Both the position numbers and the translations under genes were made by a program. Positions 63,129 through 64,000 of a stretch of DNA of 64,000 nucleotides are shown here, in pieces. The DNA is from Bacillota bacterium. Lineage in GTDB: Bacteria > Bacillota > Clostridia > Lachnospirales > Lachnospiraceae. The notes below the pieces were generated by a model. The model searched no databases. It was given only the letters and a program-made list of their open reading frames with translations, and was not told where the DNA came from. The stretch is from the NCBI GenBank assembly GCA_023435895.1, contig JAEZLH010000016.1:50379-114378 (forward strand), given 5' to 3'. The stretch's first letter is position 1. The number at the start of each line of letters is the position of its first letter.

Positions 63129-63764
63129 TTATAGCGTGGGTATTAATTCAACCAATTCTGTAATTGAATTAATTTCCCGGAGGAATTCCTCCACCTCTCC
63201 AAAGCCATATTTTGCAAAGATAAACGGAACGTTTGCTTCCTTTGAAGCATTTGCATCTCCCCCGGTATCTCCAACATATACAGGATTTTTTAAATCGTTC
63301 CGCTCTACAACCATTTTGATGTTATCCGCCTTTAGTTTTCCGGAACGACCTGGATATTCATAATCAATAAAGTATTGCTCCAAATTCGGATATGCACGGA
63401 AGAAACATTGAATATATCCCTCTTGACAATTGCTTACTATAAATAGCTTGTATTGGCTGCACAATTGCTTTAGGGTTTCTTCCAAACCATCATAAAGTGT
63501 TGCACCATGCTCTCCTAAATACTCGCATTCATATTCGCAGCACTCTTCTATAATAGATACGGCCTGTTCTTCTGACACACTGGTGAATAATCGGATACCA
63601 ATGACATCAAGGGGCAGACCAAACAATTCCTGTAATCCTTCTACGGTTACTTCATCCTTTACTTCAGGATGCCTCTCTTCTAAAACCTTATTAAATGCTA
63701 TGGCTACCTCTTTCGTAGAATCCCACAAGGTACCATCTAAATCAAAAATCACTCCGTCAATCAT
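63129..63764 (-). CDS. HAD phosphatase (phosphoglycolate-phosphatase-like)
   Basis: A 211-residue HAD hydrolase with motif I VIFDLDGTLWDS (Asp8, Asp10), motif II in IVSNC, Lys in the cap-side GKLKADNI, and motif IV YVGDTGGDANASKEA. The cap between motifs I and II is the small helical C1 type. The start at 63764 (MIDGVIFD) follows AAAGGA; the frame opens at 63803. It lies upstream of trpS on the same strand. Substrate unknown. Confidence 0.9.
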   Translation of the reverse strand: MIDGVIFDLDGTLWDSTKEVAIAFNKVLEERHPEVKDEVTVEGLQELFGLPLDVIGIRLFTSVSEEQAVSIIEECCEYECEYLGEHGATLYDGLEETLKQLCSQYKLFIVSNCQEGYIQCFFRAYPNLEQYFIDYEYPGRSGKLKADNIKMVVERNDLKNPVYVGDTGGDANASKEANVPFIFAKYGFGEVEEFLREINSITELVELIPTL

Positions 63765-63840
63765 AATCTTTTCCTTTATTATTTCCATTTTCCTTGTTCC
63801 CATTTACTTCTTGTCTTTATTGCTTAATCTTGCTACTTAG

Positions 63841-64000
63841 TCTTTACAACATAATCTTTGCTTTTAACTTTACCCCACATTATTCATAGTGGCATGAATG
63901 TAAAGTTATCAGCCACAAATTAACCTAATTAGTCTGATCGCTATCGTAGGGGATACTTTTCCTTTGAAAAAGGGCAGACTTCACCTGTCATATTTAATAA
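63841..64000. other. Window end, no gene recognised
   Basis: AT-rich sequence with a possible GTCTG...CAGAC stem (about 63932-63984). Nothing further can be supported. Confidence 0.3.

Noticed and set aside
63100..63145. Terminator between the HAD gene and trpS
   Set aside because: ACCCAC/GTGGGT arms exist, but they overlap the coding end and no T-run follows on the minus strand.

Overview
The window reads as a low-GC, Gram-positive, anaerobic Firmicute, most likely a Lachnospiraceae (Clostridium cluster XIVa) relative of Lachnoclostridium/Anaerocolumna. The evidence is strong AGGAGG-type ribosome sites, Rex, a putative Re-citrate synthase, rubredoxin, xylose isomerase, DegV, AEC and DUF554 proteins, a YesN/YesM-type regulator pair, and the order rex - hypothetical - acpS - nnr - alr - mazF. 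The xylose isomerase differs clearly from the C. phytofermentans enzyme as I remember it, so I do not name a species. No rRNA, tRNA, CRISPR array, phage or intact insertion sequence was seen. The window looks like ordinary chromosome with a few decayed or repeated segments.

Layout. 0-4.4 kb: arginine biosynthesis (argB partial, argJ, a GNAT gene, maf, divergent argG). The GNAT-argJ-argB unit and argG have near-superimposable promoters carrying paired ARG-box-like sequences. 4.4-13.3 kb: single housekeeping genes (hydrolase, GDPD phosphodiesterase, SpoU-type methyltransferase, DegV, AEC transporter, mntP, GNAT, HAD, histidine phosphatase). 13.4-23 kb: a sugar-sensing and uptake block, with a membrane-anchored sugar-binding protein, YesM-like kinase, YesN-like regulator and a second binding lipoprotein in one operon, followed by chvE-like, mmsA and mmsB transporter genes. 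23-28 kb: an amidase, a 980-residue GLUG-repeat surface protein, rlmH and a histidine phosphatase. 28.6-33.8 kb: rex - coiled-coil protein - acpS - nnrED - alr - mazF. 33.9-36.6 kb: a BlaR1/BlaI-like pair. 36.8-37.5 kb: a broken gene and a long inverted repeat.

37.6-39.6 kb: ABC-F protein. 39.9-43.5 kb: putative Re-citrate synthase - isocitrate dehydrogenase - GntR/FCD regulator, the oxidative branch from oxaloacetate and acetyl-CoA towards 2-oxoglutarate (no aconitase gene in the window). 43.9-46.2 kb: DUF554, HD and GNAT genes. 46.4-49.5 kb: cysteine desulfurase, TtcA-like and TcdA-like proteins, a tRNA sulfur/ct6A modification group. 49.7-51.6 kb: rubredoxin and xylA, the latter with a promoter and a perfect 25-bp operator-like palindrome. 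51.9-55.5 kb: subtilase, several small proteins and aroC. 55.6-60.4 kb: a cupin-XRE regulator and potABCD. 60.7-63.8 kb: D-2-hydroxyacid dehydrogenase, trpS and a HAD phosphatase.

The most useful leads are regulatory: the matched ARG-box promoters, the xylA operator, the palindrome over the Re-citrate synthase promoter, the cupin-XRE auto-operator and the binding-protein/two-component sugar sensor. Small items that are easy to miss include rubredoxin, a 47-codon ORF ahead of the subtilase, a Cys4/Gly-rich membrane protein, a frameshifted pseudogene and several dispersed or inverted repeats.
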